DNA of 64,000 nt from Campylobacter curvus (lineage in GTDB: Bacteria; Campylobacterota; Campylobacteria; Campylobacterales; Campylobacteraceae). The notes beneath the pieces were generated by a model, which was given only the letters and a program-made list of their open reading frames with translations, had not been told where the DNA came from and did no database searches. Where the stretch lies: contig NZ_CP053826.1 in NCBI RefSeq assembly GCF_013372125.1, forward strand, positions 1,302,001 through 1,366,000. Direction: 5' to 3'. How positions within the stretch are numbered: the first letter of the stretch is position 1; each line of letters starts with the position of its first letter. Position numbers and translations under genes: made by a program. Of the stretch, positions 27,598-37,333 are shown one piece after another.

Positions 27598-29991
27598 ATG
27601 AAAAAGTGCAAATGCTCGCATTGTCAGCTGGAATTTGACGAAAGCTCGATGATATCAGCTCCTGATGGTAATAAATTTTGCTGCTCTGGTTGCAAGAACG
27701 TCTATGAAATTTTACGCTCGAACGGGCTTGAGGAATTTTACGAAAGGCTCGGCAAAAACACGCTCTCGCCCGCAAAAGAGAGTGAAAATTTCGACGACTC
27801 GACGCGAGATATATACCGAGATTTCATCAAAAAAGATGGAGAATTTAGCAAAATTTCGCTCGTCATCGAGGACATCCACTGCTTTGCGTGCATTTGGCTC
27901 GTAGAAAAGGTGCTTTTTGGCACAAATGGCGTCCTAGAAGCGGGCGTGAACGCTGCAAACAACAAGGCTCTCATCGTCTGGGACGAGTCGCAGGTAAGCT
28001 TAAATGAAATTTTACGCAGGCTAAACAGCGTGGGATACAAGGCGCATCCTTACGACGCTGAGGGTGAGGAGGCGAGACTGAGCACTAAAAGGCGGGAATT
28101 TTACGCCAAGCTCTTAGTCGGCATTTTTTGCACGATGAATATTATGTGGATCGCCGTAGCGCAATACTCCGGCTATTTTAGCGGCATCAGAGCCGATGTG
28201 AAAGCGATCTTGAATTTCGCCGAGTTCGTGCTAGCCACTCCCGTGCTGTTTTACACGGGCGGTGCGTTTTTTGCCGGGGCTCTTACCGCGCTAAAAGGCC
28301 ACACGCCAAATATGGATCTGCTAGTCGCCACAGGAGCCAGCCTAGCCTACATCTACTCGGTATATGCGATGTTTTCGCGCAGCGGTGAGGTGTATTTCGA
28401 CTCGGTCGCGATGATCATCACCTTCGTTTTTATCGGTAAATTCCTTGAAATTTTGAGCAAAAAGCGCGCTGCCGACAGTATCGACGGGCTAAATCACATG
28501 CTCCTTGGCGACGTCAGCGTGCTAAAGGACGACGAAATTTTACAGATCTCTCCGCAAGCCGTCAGCATAAAGGACAAGATCGTGCTAAGAGCGGGACAAA
28601 GGGCGCTTATAGACGGCTTCATAGTCCGGGGCGAAGCCAGCTTTGACGCCTCGTCCATAAGTGGCGAGAGCGCACCTGTCTGGCTTGGCGTGGGAGATGA
28701 GGTAAAAAGCGGGCTCATTTGCCTTGACGGACGCGTGATCTACGAGGCCGGTGCAAATTTTGAAAATTCATTTTTGAGCAAGATCGTCGCCCTCTTACAA
28801 AATGCAAGCCTAAAAAAGCCTCGTATCGAGCAGCTGGCAAATAAAATTTCGTCTAAATTTTCGCTTGGTATCATCTGCGCAGCGCTCATAACGTTTGCGT
28901 TTTGGTATCTTAAGGGTGGCTTTGAAAACGCGCTCATCGTGGCTATCTCGGTCATCGTGATCGCCTGCCCATGCGCTCTGGCCCTGGCGACACCGGTGGG
29001 CACGCTAGTAGCGCTTGGCGTGGGGCTGAAAAAGGCCGTGATATTTAAAGAGGCCGTGATGATAGAAACTCTCGCAAACTGCGATACGGTGGTCTTTGAC
29101 AAGACCGGCACGCTAAGTAGCGGTAAGCTTTGCGTGAGTAAATTCATAAAATTTAGCAACATCGATACAAACGCGATCTTCTCGCTAGCCGGTGCGTCAA
29201 AACACCCCGTAAGCGTAGGCGTGGCGAAATTCTTAGCCGGCAATGACGCAAAAGCTTTAGAGCTTAGCGACGTAAAAGAGATCGCCGCAAAGGGCGTGAG
29301 CGCTAAATTTAAAGGCAAAATTTTAGCCGCCGGCAGCGAAAATTTCATGCGTGAGCTTGGGATCGACATATCACACTCTAAAAGCGACAAGACGAGCTAT
29401 TACGTAGCGTTTGAGGGCGTGCTGGCAGCGAAATTCGAACTAAGCGACGAGCTCAAAAACGACGCGAAAAGCTGCGTAAAGGAGCTAAAAGCGATGGGGC
29501 TTAAAACCTATATGCTCACAGGGGATAATCAAAACGTCGCAAAAGAGGTCGCGGATGCGCTTGGCATCGCAGATTTCAAGGCCTCTTGCCTGCCCGATGA
29601 AAAGGCGCGATTTATCAAAAATTTACAGCAAAACGGCTCCAAGATCGTGATGGTAGGAGACGGCATAAACGATACTCTAGCACTTAGCCTAGCACAAATC
29701 GCCGTTTGCATGGGTAGCGGAGCCGACGCCAGCCTGGCAAAAAGCGATGTCGTGCTGCTTGATGACAGTCTAAAAAGCCTGCTAAACGCCGTTAAAATAG
29801 CGCGCTTCACACTTGGCAAGATAAAGCAAAATTTAGCCTTTAGCCTTTGCTATAATCTTTTGACTGTCCCGCTTGCGGCGATGGGCTATGTGATGCCGCT
29901 GTTTGCGGCGCTTTCGATGTCTTTTAGCTCGCTTGCGGTGGTTCTGAATTCTCTCACGATAAGGGCGAAATTTAAGGAAAACGATGAGTAA
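27598..29991 (+). CDS. ccoI: Copper-transporting P-type ATPase CcoI/FixI
   Basis: P1B-ATPase that exports copper for assembly of cbb3-type oxidase. The N-terminus has CKCSHC and FCCSGCKNVYEIL metal-binding/DUF2318-like region typical of CcoI, and HCFACIWLVE (residue ~100) as the HMA-like site. TM regions carry ACPCALALATP (CPC), followed by the DKTGTLS phosphorylation Asp and GDGINDTLAL. The TGDN motif is present. 797 residues. Its stop overlaps ccoS, so the two form an operon. The pair sits near dnaX-rho, as in C. jejuni. Confidence 0.94.
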   Translation: MKKCKCSHCQLEFDESSMISAPDGNKFCCSGCKNVYEILRSNGLEEFYERLGKNTLSPAKESENFDDSTRDIYRDFIKKDGEFSKISLVIEDIHCFACIWLVEKVLFGTNGVLEAGVNAANNKALIVWDESQVSLNEILRRLNSVGYKAHPYDAEGEEARLSTKRREFYAKLLVGIFCTMNIMWIAVAQYSGYFSGIRADVKAILNFAEFVLATPVLFYTGGAFFAGALTALKGHTPNMDLLVATGASLAYIYSVYAMFSRSGEVYFDSVAMIITFVFIGKFLEILSKKRAADSIDGLNHMLLGDVSVLKDDEILQISPQAVSIKDKIVLRAGQRALIDGFIVRGEASFDASSISGESAPVWLGVGDEVKSGLICLDGRVIYEAGANFENSFLSKIVALLQNASLKKPRIEQLANKISSKFSLGIICAALITFAFWYLKGGFENALIVAISVIVIACPCALALATPVGTLVALGVGLKKAVIFKEAVMIETLANCDTVVFDKTGTLSSGKLCVSKFIKFSNIDTNAIFSLAGASKHPVSVGVAKFLAGNDAKALELSDVKEIAAKGVSAKFKGKILAAGSENFMRELGIDISHSKSDKTSYYVAFEGVLAAKFELSDELKNDAKSCVKELKAMGLKTYMLTGDNQNVAKEVADALGIADFKASCLPDEKARFIKNLQQNGSKIVMVGDGINDTLALSLAQIAVCMGSGADASLAKSDVVLLDDSLKSLLNAVKIARFTLGKIKQNLAFSLCYNLLTVPLAAMGYVMPLFAALSMSFSSLAVVLNSLTIRAKFKENDE

Positions 29992-30205
29992 TACGACGCT
30001 TGCTTTGATACTGCTGATATCCGTTTTGATGGGGGCTTTTGGGCTTGTGGGGCTTATTTGGGGCATAAAGAACAATCAATTTGAGGACTACCGAAAATTT
30101 TTAGACGGAGCGAAATTTGACGACGAGGATGCCCTAAACGACGCATACGATCTGGAAAAACGCAAAAAAGAGGCGACAAAGCGCAAAGATAGATCTGAGC
30201 TTTAA
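29984..30205 (+). CDS. ccoS: cbb3 oxidase assembly protein CcoS
   Basis: 73 residues with one N-terminal membrane segment (5-27, LALILLISVLMGAFGLVGLIWG) and the conserved short tail with KNNQFED, a family hallmark, then a charged Lys-rich end. Needed with CcoI for haem-copper centre insertion. It overlaps ccoI by 8 bases. The structural ccoNOQP genes are not in this window. Confidence 0.9.
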   Translation: MSNTTLALILLISVLMGAFGLVGLIWGIKNNQFEDYRKFLDGAKFDDEDALNDAYDLEKRKKEATKRKDRSEL

Positions 30206-30210
30206 TCAAG

Positions 30211-30243
30211 GATCTACCTCGGACTGATGGCCCGAGATAGATC
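30211..30243. terminator. Hairpin between convergent ccoS and flavoprotein genes
   Basis: Arms GATCTACCTCGG and CCGAGATAGATC pair at 11 of 12 positions around a 9-base loop, 5 bases after the ccoS stop and 7 before the flavoprotein stop. It can terminate either transcript. Confidence 0.65.
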
Positions 30244-30249
30244 GAAATT

Positions 30250-31797
30250 TTAGATATTCTCGCCCGCTATCATGCCAAAGACCGCCGCATCAGCCATCCC
30301 CATAGTACCAAGCCTACTCGCGCCCTGGACGCCTCCGGTGACTTCCCCTGTGGCGTAAAGCCCGGGTATAGGCTCCATAGTTTTCATGCTTATGACCTGC
30401 GCTTTTTGGTTTATCTCGACTCCACCCATGCAGTATAAAATTTTAGGCACGCTCTGGCTAGCGTAAAATGGCGGCTTTGATACATCTATGCCCTTGACGT
30501 CGGCTTTGGTTAGCGGCTTGCCAAAATCAGGGTCTTTTTCGTTTTTAACATATCCGTTAAAGTCGCTTATCGTCTTTAAAAATGGCTCGAGCGGGATATT
30601 GTATGCTTTTGCGAGCTCTTCAAGAGTGTTAAATTTCTTGATAGAGCCCATTTCAAGCCCCTTTGCGGTATGTTTTGGATTATTTATATCCACAGCTTGC
30701 TGATCGCAGATATGCACCGGATAGTTGTCGTTGCCCGCACTCTCGGCCATTATCTTAAATATAGCGTCGCATTTCACCTTGCGGCCTGCATGTTCATCTA
30801 CAAAGCGTTTGCCGGTTTTCGGATCGACACTTAGCCCGTAGCTGTTGCAACAGTCATTAACAAACATCGTCGAGGTGCCAAAGCCCTTTTCGTGCGGGTT
30901 GGTGTTTGGATTTAGCTGTATCCAGCTTAGCTGCAAAGGATTTGCTCCGATGGCTATGGCGGCTACCATGGCTCCAGCCGTTGAGCCCGGCTGACTGACG
31001 GCTTCGATATTTTCCTTTAAAAACGGCACTTGTTGCACCCTGAACCATTTATCCGAGCTGTATCCACCTGCAGCTAAAACTACCCCTTTGTTCGCTTTTA
31101 TAAATTTGACATCGCCGCCTAGGTTTTCTTTGTCGTCACTTGCAAATTTATTATCGAATTTATAGTTTTCGCGGCATTTTATACCCACGATGCGACCGCC
31201 CTCGTCTTGTATGAATTCATCGAATTTAGTACGTTTTTTGATGGTGATATTCGCGTCCGCTTCGGCTATTTTTTGCAAAGGCAGGATAAAGTCGGCCCCC
31301 GAGGCGTTTACCGACTGGATAGCCCTAGCTACCGAGTGATCGGCGATCGGAAGCACCTTTTCTGGGATCTCGACCCCTGCCTCCTTAAAAAAGCTATACA
31401 CATCGTTTGCTCTATCATAAATAACGCCCAAAAGGTCGGCGTGATTTAAATTTAGCCCGTCTTTCATACAATCGGCAATGAAAATTTCCTTGCTGTCTTT
31501 TATGCCCTGTGCTTTTTGGATAGGATTGTTTGGCACCGCCATCGTACCGCCGTTTATGACGGAATTTCCGCCGATACGACCCATTTTCTCGATCACCAAG
31601 ACTTTTAATCCGCGTTTTGACACCTTAAGCGCGGCCACTAGCCCAGATATGCCAGAGCCTATGATGATGGCATCGTATTGCTCGTCAAATTTGATATCTT
31701 TTGCCTCATCTGCAGCCGCACTCATTGCGCTAAACGCCAAAATACCGGCTCCTGCCATACCCATTTTTAGCATTTCGCGCCTTGATATATTTTGCAT
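30250..31797 (-). CDS. Tat-exported flavocytochrome c-type flavoprotein (fumarate/urocanate reductase-like)
   Basis: 515 residues with Tat signal SRREMLKMGMAGAG (cleaved near the SAAADEA region), FAD site DAIIIGSGISGLVAALKV, GGNSVINGGTMAVPNN, and C-terminal GEVTGGVQGASRLGTMGMAD. The domain order is that of the fumarate reductase flavoprotein superfamily in flavocytochrome c form, but no haem-binding CxxCH domain is attached, so electrons must come from a separate cytochrome. Substrate (fumarate, urocanate, methacrylate or other) cannot be told. Divergent LysR gene at 31953 is the likely regulator. A near-consensus sigma70 promoter precedes it. An inactivated paralogue is at 24193-25734. Confidence 0.9.
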   Translation of the reverse strand: MQNISRREMLKMGMAGAGILAFSAMSAAADEAKDIKFDEQYDAIIIGSGISGLVAALKVSKRGLKVLVIEKMGRIGGNSVINGGTMAVPNNPIQKAQGIKDSKEIFIADCMKDGLNLNHADLLGVIYDRANDVYSFFKEAGVEIPEKVLPIADHSVARAIQSVNASGADFILPLQKIAEADANITIKKRTKFDEFIQDEGGRIVGIKCRENYKFDNKFASDDKENLGGDVKFIKANKGVVLAAGGYSSDKWFRVQQVPFLKENIEAVSQPGSTAGAMVAAIAIGANPLQLSWIQLNPNTNPHEKGFGTSTMFVNDCCNSYGLSVDPKTGKRFVDEHAGRKVKCDAIFKIMAESAGNDNYPVHICDQQAVDINNPKHTAKGLEMGSIKKFNTLEELAKAYNIPLEPFLKTISDFNGYVKNEKDPDFGKPLTKADVKGIDVSKPPFYASQSVPKILYCMGGVEINQKAQVISMKTMEPIPGLYATGEVTGGVQGASRLGTMGMADAAVFGMIAGENI

Positions 31798-31858
31798 ACT
31801 CGCTCCTTTTTAAATATCATTTTTAAATTTACAAACTAATATAAATTTAAGTTGTCGG

Positions 31859-31887
31859 ATTATAAATGAAATTTTATTATATGTCAA
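31859..31887 (-). promoter_or_regulatory. Sigma70-type promoter of the Tat flavoprotein gene
   Basis: On the minus strand, TTGACA (31882-31887) and TATAAT (31859-31864) are separated by exactly 17 bases, a perfect consensus, 62 bases upstream of the flavoprotein start. It lies in the AT-rich gap to the divergent LysR gene, the natural place for LysR binding. Confidence 0.75.
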
Positions 31888-31900
31888 ATGATATTTTATG

Positions 31901-31928
31901 TATAATCATATAACTATTACGTTATAAT
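31901..31928 (+). promoter_or_regulatory. Candidate promoter of the LysR gene
   Basis: Two -10-like TATAAT boxes on the plus strand: 31901-31906 preceded by TG (extended -10) and 31923-31928. Both are upstream of the LysR start at 31953. Which one works is undecided. Confidence 0.4.
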
Positions 31929-31952
31929 ATGTAGAAAATTTGAAGGAAAAAT

Positions 31953-32855
31953 ATGAATTTAAGATATATGGAATTTATAGTGACATTGGCAGAGACTAGA
32001 AGCTTTACAAAAGCTGCGAAGAAGCTGAAAATGAGTCAGCCACTGCTTTCAAAAAGTATAATATCGCTTGAAAACGAGCTTAAAATTTCGCTTTTTGAGC
32101 GAACTACACCGCTTACTCTTACAAAAGCCGGTGAAATTTACGCAGCAAAGGCAAAAATCATGCTTGAAACCTTTGAGGAGCTAAACGATCAGATCAAAGA
32201 GCTTAACGGCATCATGACAGGCAAAGTAAGGATAGGATTTTCACAAACCGGTTACAACCTAATGCCAAACATCTTGCCTAAATTTTGTAAAAAATTCCCA
32301 AAAGCCGATATCAAGATCGTTCAGGCATTTTCCGCCCTAAATGTGAGAGATAGGCTGATAAAAGACGAGCTGGATCTAGCGATGCTGGTATATCCGATGG
32401 ATACGCAAGGGCTAGAGTATCAGGTCATAAAAGAGGATAAGCTATACCTCGTACTGCCAGTCACACACGAGCTTGTCAAAAAATATAAAAACGACGACGA
32501 TCGATACCCAAAGATCGAGTTCAAAGAGCTGAAAAATGAAAAATTCATATTGCCAAACGCCTATCAAAGGGAGCGTTTTGAATTTGATAAAATTTTTAAA
32601 AAAGCCGGCTTTGCGCCAAATATATTTTGCGAGTCCGAGACCGCCGACATCACGGTATCGATAGTAGCCTCCGGAGTAGGAGCTTGCTTTGTGCCGCCGC
32701 AGTTTATAAAAGGCGAGGTCAAAGAGCGCGTGATGATTTTTGACATAGACGAACCGCTACTTAAGCAAACGCTGATACTAGCTCACAAACAAGACAAAAA
32801 GCTATCCAAGCTCGCACTTGAATTTATAAAAATGGCAAAAGACGAGCAAATTTAG
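31953..32855 (+). CDS. LysR-family transcriptional regulator
   Basis: 300 residues. N-terminal winged helix-turn-helix (MNLRYMEFIVTLAETRSFTKAAKKLKMSQPLLSKSI) is the LysR signature, followed by a linker helix and an effector-binding Venus-flytrap domain (about 90-295). Divergently transcribed from the Tat flavoprotein gene and so probably its activator or repressor. The effector is likely the reductase's substrate, an inference from the arrangement. RBS GAAGGAAAAA precedes the ATG. Confidence 0.92.
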   Translation: MNLRYMEFIVTLAETRSFTKAAKKLKMSQPLLSKSIISLENELKISLFERTTPLTLTKAGEIYAAKAKIMLETFEELNDQIKELNGIMTGKVRIGFSQTGYNLMPNILPKFCKKFPKADIKIVQAFSALNVRDRLIKDELDLAMLVYPMDTQGLEYQVIKEDKLYLVLPVTHELVKKYKNDDDRYPKIEFKELKNEKFILPNAYQRERFEFDKIFKKAGFAPNIFCESETADITVSIVASGVGACFVPPQFIKGEVKERVMIFDIDEPLLKQTLILAHKQDKKLSKLALEFIKMAKDEQI

Positions 32856-32878
32856 GGGTAAGCTAAAAAGGCTATTAA

Positions 32879-33184
32879 ATTGGCTCTATTTTAAAATGTT
32901 GATTTTTAACTTTCAAGAGCAGGGGAATGCGAACAGCATCCCTGTAAAAACCTTGCGAAACGACGCTATTGCCGCCGTTCTACTACTCGCTCCCTCATTC
33001 TGCTGGCAGTCGTGAGTGCAACGAAACGAAAAATTATGAAAGCTCGTAGGGGCCGAGCAGTTTTTGCGAAGCAAAAAGATTTCCTTGAAACCCTATTCGC
33101 GTCTATACCGGGTCGCTCCTGGAAGCGTATAAGATTTGTGAAGCGTTCATGTAAGAACAATAACGCTTTTTAAAACAGAACCAT
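32879..33184 (+). repeat. Family C MITE-like element, copy 2
   Basis: About 306 bp with imperfect terminal inverted repeats TGGCTCTATTTTAAAA and TTTTAAAACAGAACCA (14 of 16 pair). Shares TTGATTTTTAACTTTCAAGAGC and the AACCTTGCGAAACGACGCTATTGCC region with copy 1 (13437-13625), in the opposite orientation. Longer than copy 1 and with extra hairpins. No gene is inside. It fills the gap between LysR and nusA. Confidence 0.7.
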
Positions 33185-33273
33185 TAAATTTAAGAGCATA
33201 TTTTTGTAAATTTTATGGAGGATTTAAAATTTGCTCGATATTGAAATTTTAAGCTTAGGTGCGCTAAATACGA

Positions 33274-34374
33274 TCAGTCGCCAAAAAGCGCTTTTAGATC
33301 CTTGACAGGCTCTTTGTTTTCGCTATCGGCGGCGTTTCTTGCCCCAAGCTCATTTAGCTCGATCTCAAATCCTGTCAGCATACTGGCTAGGCGGATATTT
33401 ATGCCGTTTTTGCCGATGGCTTTGCTCTTTTGCTCGCCTACTAGGCTCACGATGGCCTTGTTACCGTCTATCTTGACAGAGCTGATGATCGCAGGTGCCA
33501 TCGCACGGGAGATAAATATCGCCGGCTCGCTCGCATACTCGATCGCATCGATGTTTTCATCATGAAGCTCTTTGCTGACGGCATTTATCCTCACGCCTTT
33601 TGTGCCGACGGTAGCTCCCACGGGATCGATGTTTGGAGTAGTCGAGATGAGCGCGACCTTAGCCCGCTCGCCCGGTATTCTGGCGCTATTTTGTATGATG
33701 ATGCCACCGTCTTTGATCTCCGGTACTTCAGCTTTTAGCAGAGCTTCTAAAAATTTAGGCGATGTGCGAGATAGCTCGACTCTGATGCCTAAATTTTTAT
33801 CCGTAAATACCTTGCGGATAACCGCTTTTATGACGTCTCCTATTTTAAATTTCTCCCCTTTTATGCGGTTTTTGCGAGGCAAGATAGCTCGAAGCTCGTC
33901 GATCTCGATATATGTGTTCTCGTCGTTGTCTACGCGTACGACCGAGCCAAAGACCATCTGTCCGACCATTTCGTCGTATTTTTGAAAGATTTTCTCCTCT
34001 ACTAGGCGCTGGATGTGGTATTCAAGCTCTTTGTGAAGCGTCTGAGCTGCGGTCCTGCCGAGGTTATCAAGGCTTAGCTCGTATGTGAGCTCATCGCCCA
34101 CTTCAACGCCACTATCGATCTTTTTGGCCTCTTTTAGACTGATAAAATGCTCATTATCCTCATTTAGGCGCTCATCATCGTTTGCGACTATTAAAATTTT
34201 TTGATAAAGCTTTAAATTTTTATTTGCATCAATCGTGACATCGTATTCGTAGTTCTCGCCATATACGCGTTTTGCGGTATTTATGAGCGCTCTAATGACG
34301 CGCTCTTTGACATCGTCTATCTGCAAGCCTTTTTCATTTGCTATGGACTCGATAATATCTGAAATTCTTTCCAT
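33274..34374 (-). CDS. nusA: Transcription termination/antitermination protein NusA
   Basis: Binds RNA polymerase and nascent RNA. 366 residues: N-terminal domain (1-125), S1 domain (about 133-200, VFGSVVRVDNDENTYIEI), KH1 (GGIIIQNSARIPGERAKVA) and KH2 (KSKAIGKNGINIRLASMLTGFEIEL). It lacks the C-terminal acidic repeats found in E. coli, as usual in this phylum. Confidence 0.96.
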   Translation of the reverse strand: MERISDIIESIANEKGLQIDDVKERVIRALINTAKRVYGENYEYDVTIDANKNLKLYQKILIVANDDERLNEDNEHFISLKEAKKIDSGVEVGDELTYELSLDNLGRTAAQTLHKELEYHIQRLVEEKIFQKYDEMVGQMVFGSVVRVDNDENTYIEIDELRAILPRKNRIKGEKFKIGDVIKAVIRKVFTDKNLGIRVELSRTSPKFLEALLKAEVPEIKDGGIIIQNSARIPGERAKVALISTTPNIDPVGATVGTKGVRINAVSKELHDENIDAIEYASEPAIFISRAMAPAIISSVKIDGNKAIVSLVGEQKSKAIGKNGINIRLASMLTGFEIELNELGARNAADSENKEPVKDLKALFGD

Positions 34375-34525
34375 TATTCCTCCGTTATGACGATAAAATT
34401 TTGGGGATTTTTAATCGTGAAGTTTGGCAATTATACAATTTTGATACTAATAAAAACTTTAATGAGAGTTTTATTACCTTTTTGATATACTCACGAATTC
34501 AAAAAAGCTAAAATAAGGATGAAAA

Positions 34526-34768
34526 ATGGAGCTAAAACTTGCTAGAACCGAGATAGACGCAAAACCAAAAACTATCTCGCTTGATAAGATCGAGGCTGCA
34601 GTCAGCAAAGAGGGGCAGAAAATTTTTTATTTCGATAAAGAAAACAGCCACAAACAGCTGATCGCCCTGGTCGAATTTTTCGAAGAAAAAGGGCTAAGCG
34701 TCTATCACAGGACCGTTAGATACGGGCTTGATGACAATGACTATATGTATGAAGTCCACATACTTTAA
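34526..34768 (+). CDS. HP0268-family small nuclease-like protein
   Basis: 80 residues, related in length and pattern to H. pylori HP0268: [11 protein letters not shown] near the start, [25 protein letters not shown], and the [12 protein letters not shown] end with conserved acidic residues. HP0268 has been described as a nicking endonuclease/ribonuclease-like protein with an Smr-type fold, so a nucleic-acid role is likely but not proven here. Its stop touches the miaB start. Confidence 0.8.
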   Translation: MELKLARTEIDAKPKTISLDKIEAAVSKEGQKIFYFDKENSHKQLIALVEFFEEKGLSVYHRTVRYGLDDNDYMYEVHIL

Positions 34769-36069
34769 TGAGTAAAAAGCTTTTCATACAGACCTTAGGC
34801 TGCGCGATGAACGTGCGAGACAGCGAGCATATCATCGCCGAGCTCTCGCAAAAAGAGGACTACACGCTCACGCAAAATTTAGAAGAAGCCGACCTCATTT
34901 TAATCAACACCTGCTCGGTGCGCGAAAAGCCCGTGCATAAGCTTTTTAGCGAGGTCGGAGCTTTTGAAAAAGCCAAAAAAAACGGCGCAAAGATCGGCGT
35001 TTGCGGCTGCACGGCAAGCCACCTCGGGGACGAAATTTTTAAACGCGCTCCTTACGTTGATTTCGTGCTTGGCGCAAGGAATGTCAGTAAAATTTCAACC
35101 GCCGTCAAGACGCCTAAATTTATCTCGACAGACATCAACCACGACGAGAGCGAGTATGCATTCGGCGAATTTCGCGGCTCACCCTACAAAAGTCACATTA
35201 ACATCTCGATAGGCTGCGATAAAAAATGCACCTACTGCATCGTCCCGCACACGCGCGGCGACGAGATTTCCATCCCTGCAAATTTGATCCTACGCGAGGT
35301 CGAAAAAGCCGCCGCAAACGGGGCGAAAGAGATATTTTTGCTCGGGCAAAACGTAAATAACTACGGCAAGCGTTTTTCTGGCGCGCATGAAAAGATCGAT
35401 TTTAGCGACCTGCTCGTGCGTATCAGCGAAGTCGCAGGCGTCGAGCGTATCCGCTTTACGAGCCCTCATCCGCTTCACATGGACGATAAATTTCTTGAAA
35501 TTTTCTCGCAAAATCCTAAAATTTGCAAGTCCATGCATATGCCACTTCAAAGCGGCAACACCAAAGTCCTGCGCGAGATGAAGCGCGGCTACACGAAAGA
35601 GTGGTTTTTAGACCGAGCCGCAAAACTGCGCGAAATGTGCTCGGACGTGAGCATCTCGACTGACATCATCGTCGCATTTCCTGGCGAGAGCGACGCGGAG
35701 TTTGAGGATACGATGGACGTGCTTGAAAAGGTAAAATTCGAGCAAATTTTTAGTTTTAAATATTCACCGCGCCCGATGACAAAGGCGGCGGAATTTACAA
35801 ATCAAATCGACGAAGCCACCGCGTCTGCGAGGCTGACAAGACTGCAAAGTCGCCACAACGAAATTTTAGACGAGATCGTCGCGGCGCAAAATGGCAAAAT
35901 TTTAGACGTGTATTTCGAGGAACTTCGCGCAAACGGCGGTGTTGCCGGACGTAGTTTTAACAATTTTCTCGTTCAAGTAAATGGTAGCGAGGAGCTACTG
36001 GGTAGGACGCTAAAAGTAAAGATAACAGATCCAAAGCGAATGGTGCTTTATGGCGAGCTCGCAAACTAG
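34768..36069 (+). CDS. miaB: tRNA-2-methylthio-N6-dimethylallyladenosine synthase
   Basis: Radical SAM methylthiotransferase adding the 2-methylthio group to i6A37 of tRNA. Order: UPF0004 domain with three Fe-S Cys ([30 protein letters not shown]), radical SAM CxxxCxxC motif [15 protein letters not shown], and a C-terminal TRAM domain (about 375-433). 433 residues. The end overlaps the next gene by 20 bases. Confidence 0.96.
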   Translation: MSKKLFIQTLGCAMNVRDSEHIIAELSQKEDYTLTQNLEEADLILINTCSVREKPVHKLFSEVGAFEKAKKNGAKIGVCGCTASHLGDEIFKRAPYVDFVLGARNVSKISTAVKTPKFISTDINHDESEYAFGEFRGSPYKSHINISIGCDKKCTYCIVPHTRGDEISIPANLILREVEKAAANGAKEIFLLGQNVNNYGKRFSGAHEKIDFSDLLVRISEVAGVERIRFTSPHPLHMDDKFLEIFSQNPKICKSMHMPLQSGNTKVLREMKRGYTKEWFLDRAAKLREMCSDVSISTDIIVAFPGESDAEFEDTMDVLEKVKFEQIFSFKYSPRPMTKAAEFTNQIDEATASARLTRLQSRHNEILDEIVAAQNGKILDVYFEELRANGGVAGRSFNNFLVQVNGSEELLGRTLKVKITDPKRMVLYGELAN

Positions 36070-36826
36070 CAAATGGCAAAATTTCAAAATAAGCATAAGC
36101 GTCTATCTCATCTATGCGCTCATGTGGCTCATCTTTTTAACCTGCAAAAAAAGCTACCGGGATAACGGCGTAAAAGTGCCGCAAAACGGCTGTGTAGTCG
36201 TCTTTTGGCACGGTAGATTGGCCTTTATGAGCTACGCCTACAAAAAATGGTGGCAACCGACCAAAAAGCCGGCAAAAGTGATAATCAGTGACCACAAAGA
36301 TGGCGAGCTCATCACTCGCGTAATGAAGCTTTTTAATATAGGCGCCATAAGGGGCAGCAGCTCGAAAGGCGGCGCAAAGGCGCTCATCGGGGCATTGCGA
36401 GATATAAAAAGCGGAACGGACGTCATCGTCACACCTGATGGCCCGCGCGGCCCAAGGCATAGCGTCGCAGACGGAGCCGTCATCATCGCACGGAAAACAA
36501 ATAGCGAAATTTACGTGCTAAACTACGAGGCAAGCTCATTTTGGGAGTTTAAAAGCTGGGACAAAATGATACTGCCAAAGCCTTTTTGCAAGATAAATTT
36601 CAGCCTCTCGCGCCCATTTGACGTAAATGCCCTTAGCATCGAAGCGGCAAAAGAACGGATACAAAACGAGCTTTGGACGGCATCGCAAAAAGACGGCGGC
36701 AAAAGCGTGCAAAGCCACAAACACGACTTTATCCAAAATTTAAAAATTTGGTGGGCGAAAAACGAGAGCAAAAATCCTCAAATCAGCAACGAACTAAGAG
36801 AAATTTTAGAAAAAGAATCAAAATGA
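36050..36826 (+). CDS. DUF374-family lysophospholipid/lipid A acyltransferase-like protein
   Basis: 258 residues with one N-terminal membrane segment (15-33), [11 protein letters not shown] (HxxxxD-like acyltransferase region), [23 protein letters not shown] and [10 protein letters not shown], the DUF374 hallmark. This is the lipid-A late acyltransferase-like group. The start inside the end of miaB is the only ATG that keeps the N-terminal anchor, but its RBS is weak. Likely involved in envelope lipid acylation. Confidence 0.85.
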   Translation: MASSQTSKWQNFKISISVYLIYALMWLIFLTCKKSYRDNGVKVPQNGCVVVFWHGRLAFMSYAYKKWWQPTKKPAKVIISDHKDGELITRVMKLFNIGAIRGSSSKGGAKALIGALRDIKSGTDVIVTPDGPRGPRHSVADGAVIIARKTNSEIYVLNYEASSFWEFKSWDKMILPKPFCKINFSLSRPFDVNALSIEAAKERIQNELWTASQKDGGKSVQSHKHDFIQNLKIWWAKNESKNPQISNELREILEKESK

Positions 36827-37272
36827 GAGCGAAGCTGGCAGCTGTATTTTTGTCGATATTCATCATCATAGCAGGCTGGCTGTTTTTCGAGACGAACGGC
36901 TCATATCAGCTCTCTTTCAAAGCAAAATTTTACTACGAGATAGGAAATTTCGACGAGGCTTTCAAGCTCAGTCAAAGAGCATTAGAGCTTGATCATTACA
37001 ACAAAATGGCGAGCACTCTCGTAAATCAAAGTAAGATCGCACTGAAATTTACAGCCTACATAAACGACGGTAAAAAATATCTGGAAGATATAAAGCAAAT
37101 GAGCCAAAATGAAGTAAGCAACAAGGACCGTGAGCGTATAAAGCTGATGTGTGACATCATGATAGAGGGTTACTCGCAGCTACAAGACAGCCCGCTACTT
37201 GACAGTGATCTAAAAAATGAGGCGAAAAATATGAGAGAAAATTTCGTCAAATTAAAAAATGAACTCTTTTAA
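36823..37272 (+). CDS. Membrane-anchored TPR-like protein
   Basis: 149 residues: a signal anchor (residues 3-23), then a helical domain with one TPR-like unit (FYYEIGNFDEAFKLSQRALELDHYN) and further helices. The frame extends upstream to 36673, but ATG 36823 overlaps the previous stop (ATGA) and precedes the hydrophobic anchor. It looks like a conserved Campylobacter periplasmic helical protein. The function is unknown. Confidence 0.75.
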   Translation: MRAKLAAVFLSIFIIIAGWLFFETNGSYQLSFKAKFYYEIGNFDEAFKLSQRALELDHYNKMASTLVNQSKIALKFTAYINDGKKYLEDIKQMSQNEVSNKDRERIKLMCDIMIEGYSQLQDSPLLDSDLKNEAKNMRENFVKLKNELF

Positions 37273-37333
37273 TTTTTTTTAATGCGTTTTTTGGGTAATA
37301 TTATAAAATCACGCATTAAAATTTAGGAGCATT

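Noticed and set aside
28740-29390. 216-codon minus-strand frame inside ccoI
   Set aside because: Shadow of the ATPase codon pattern. The plus frame has all P-type ATPase motifs.
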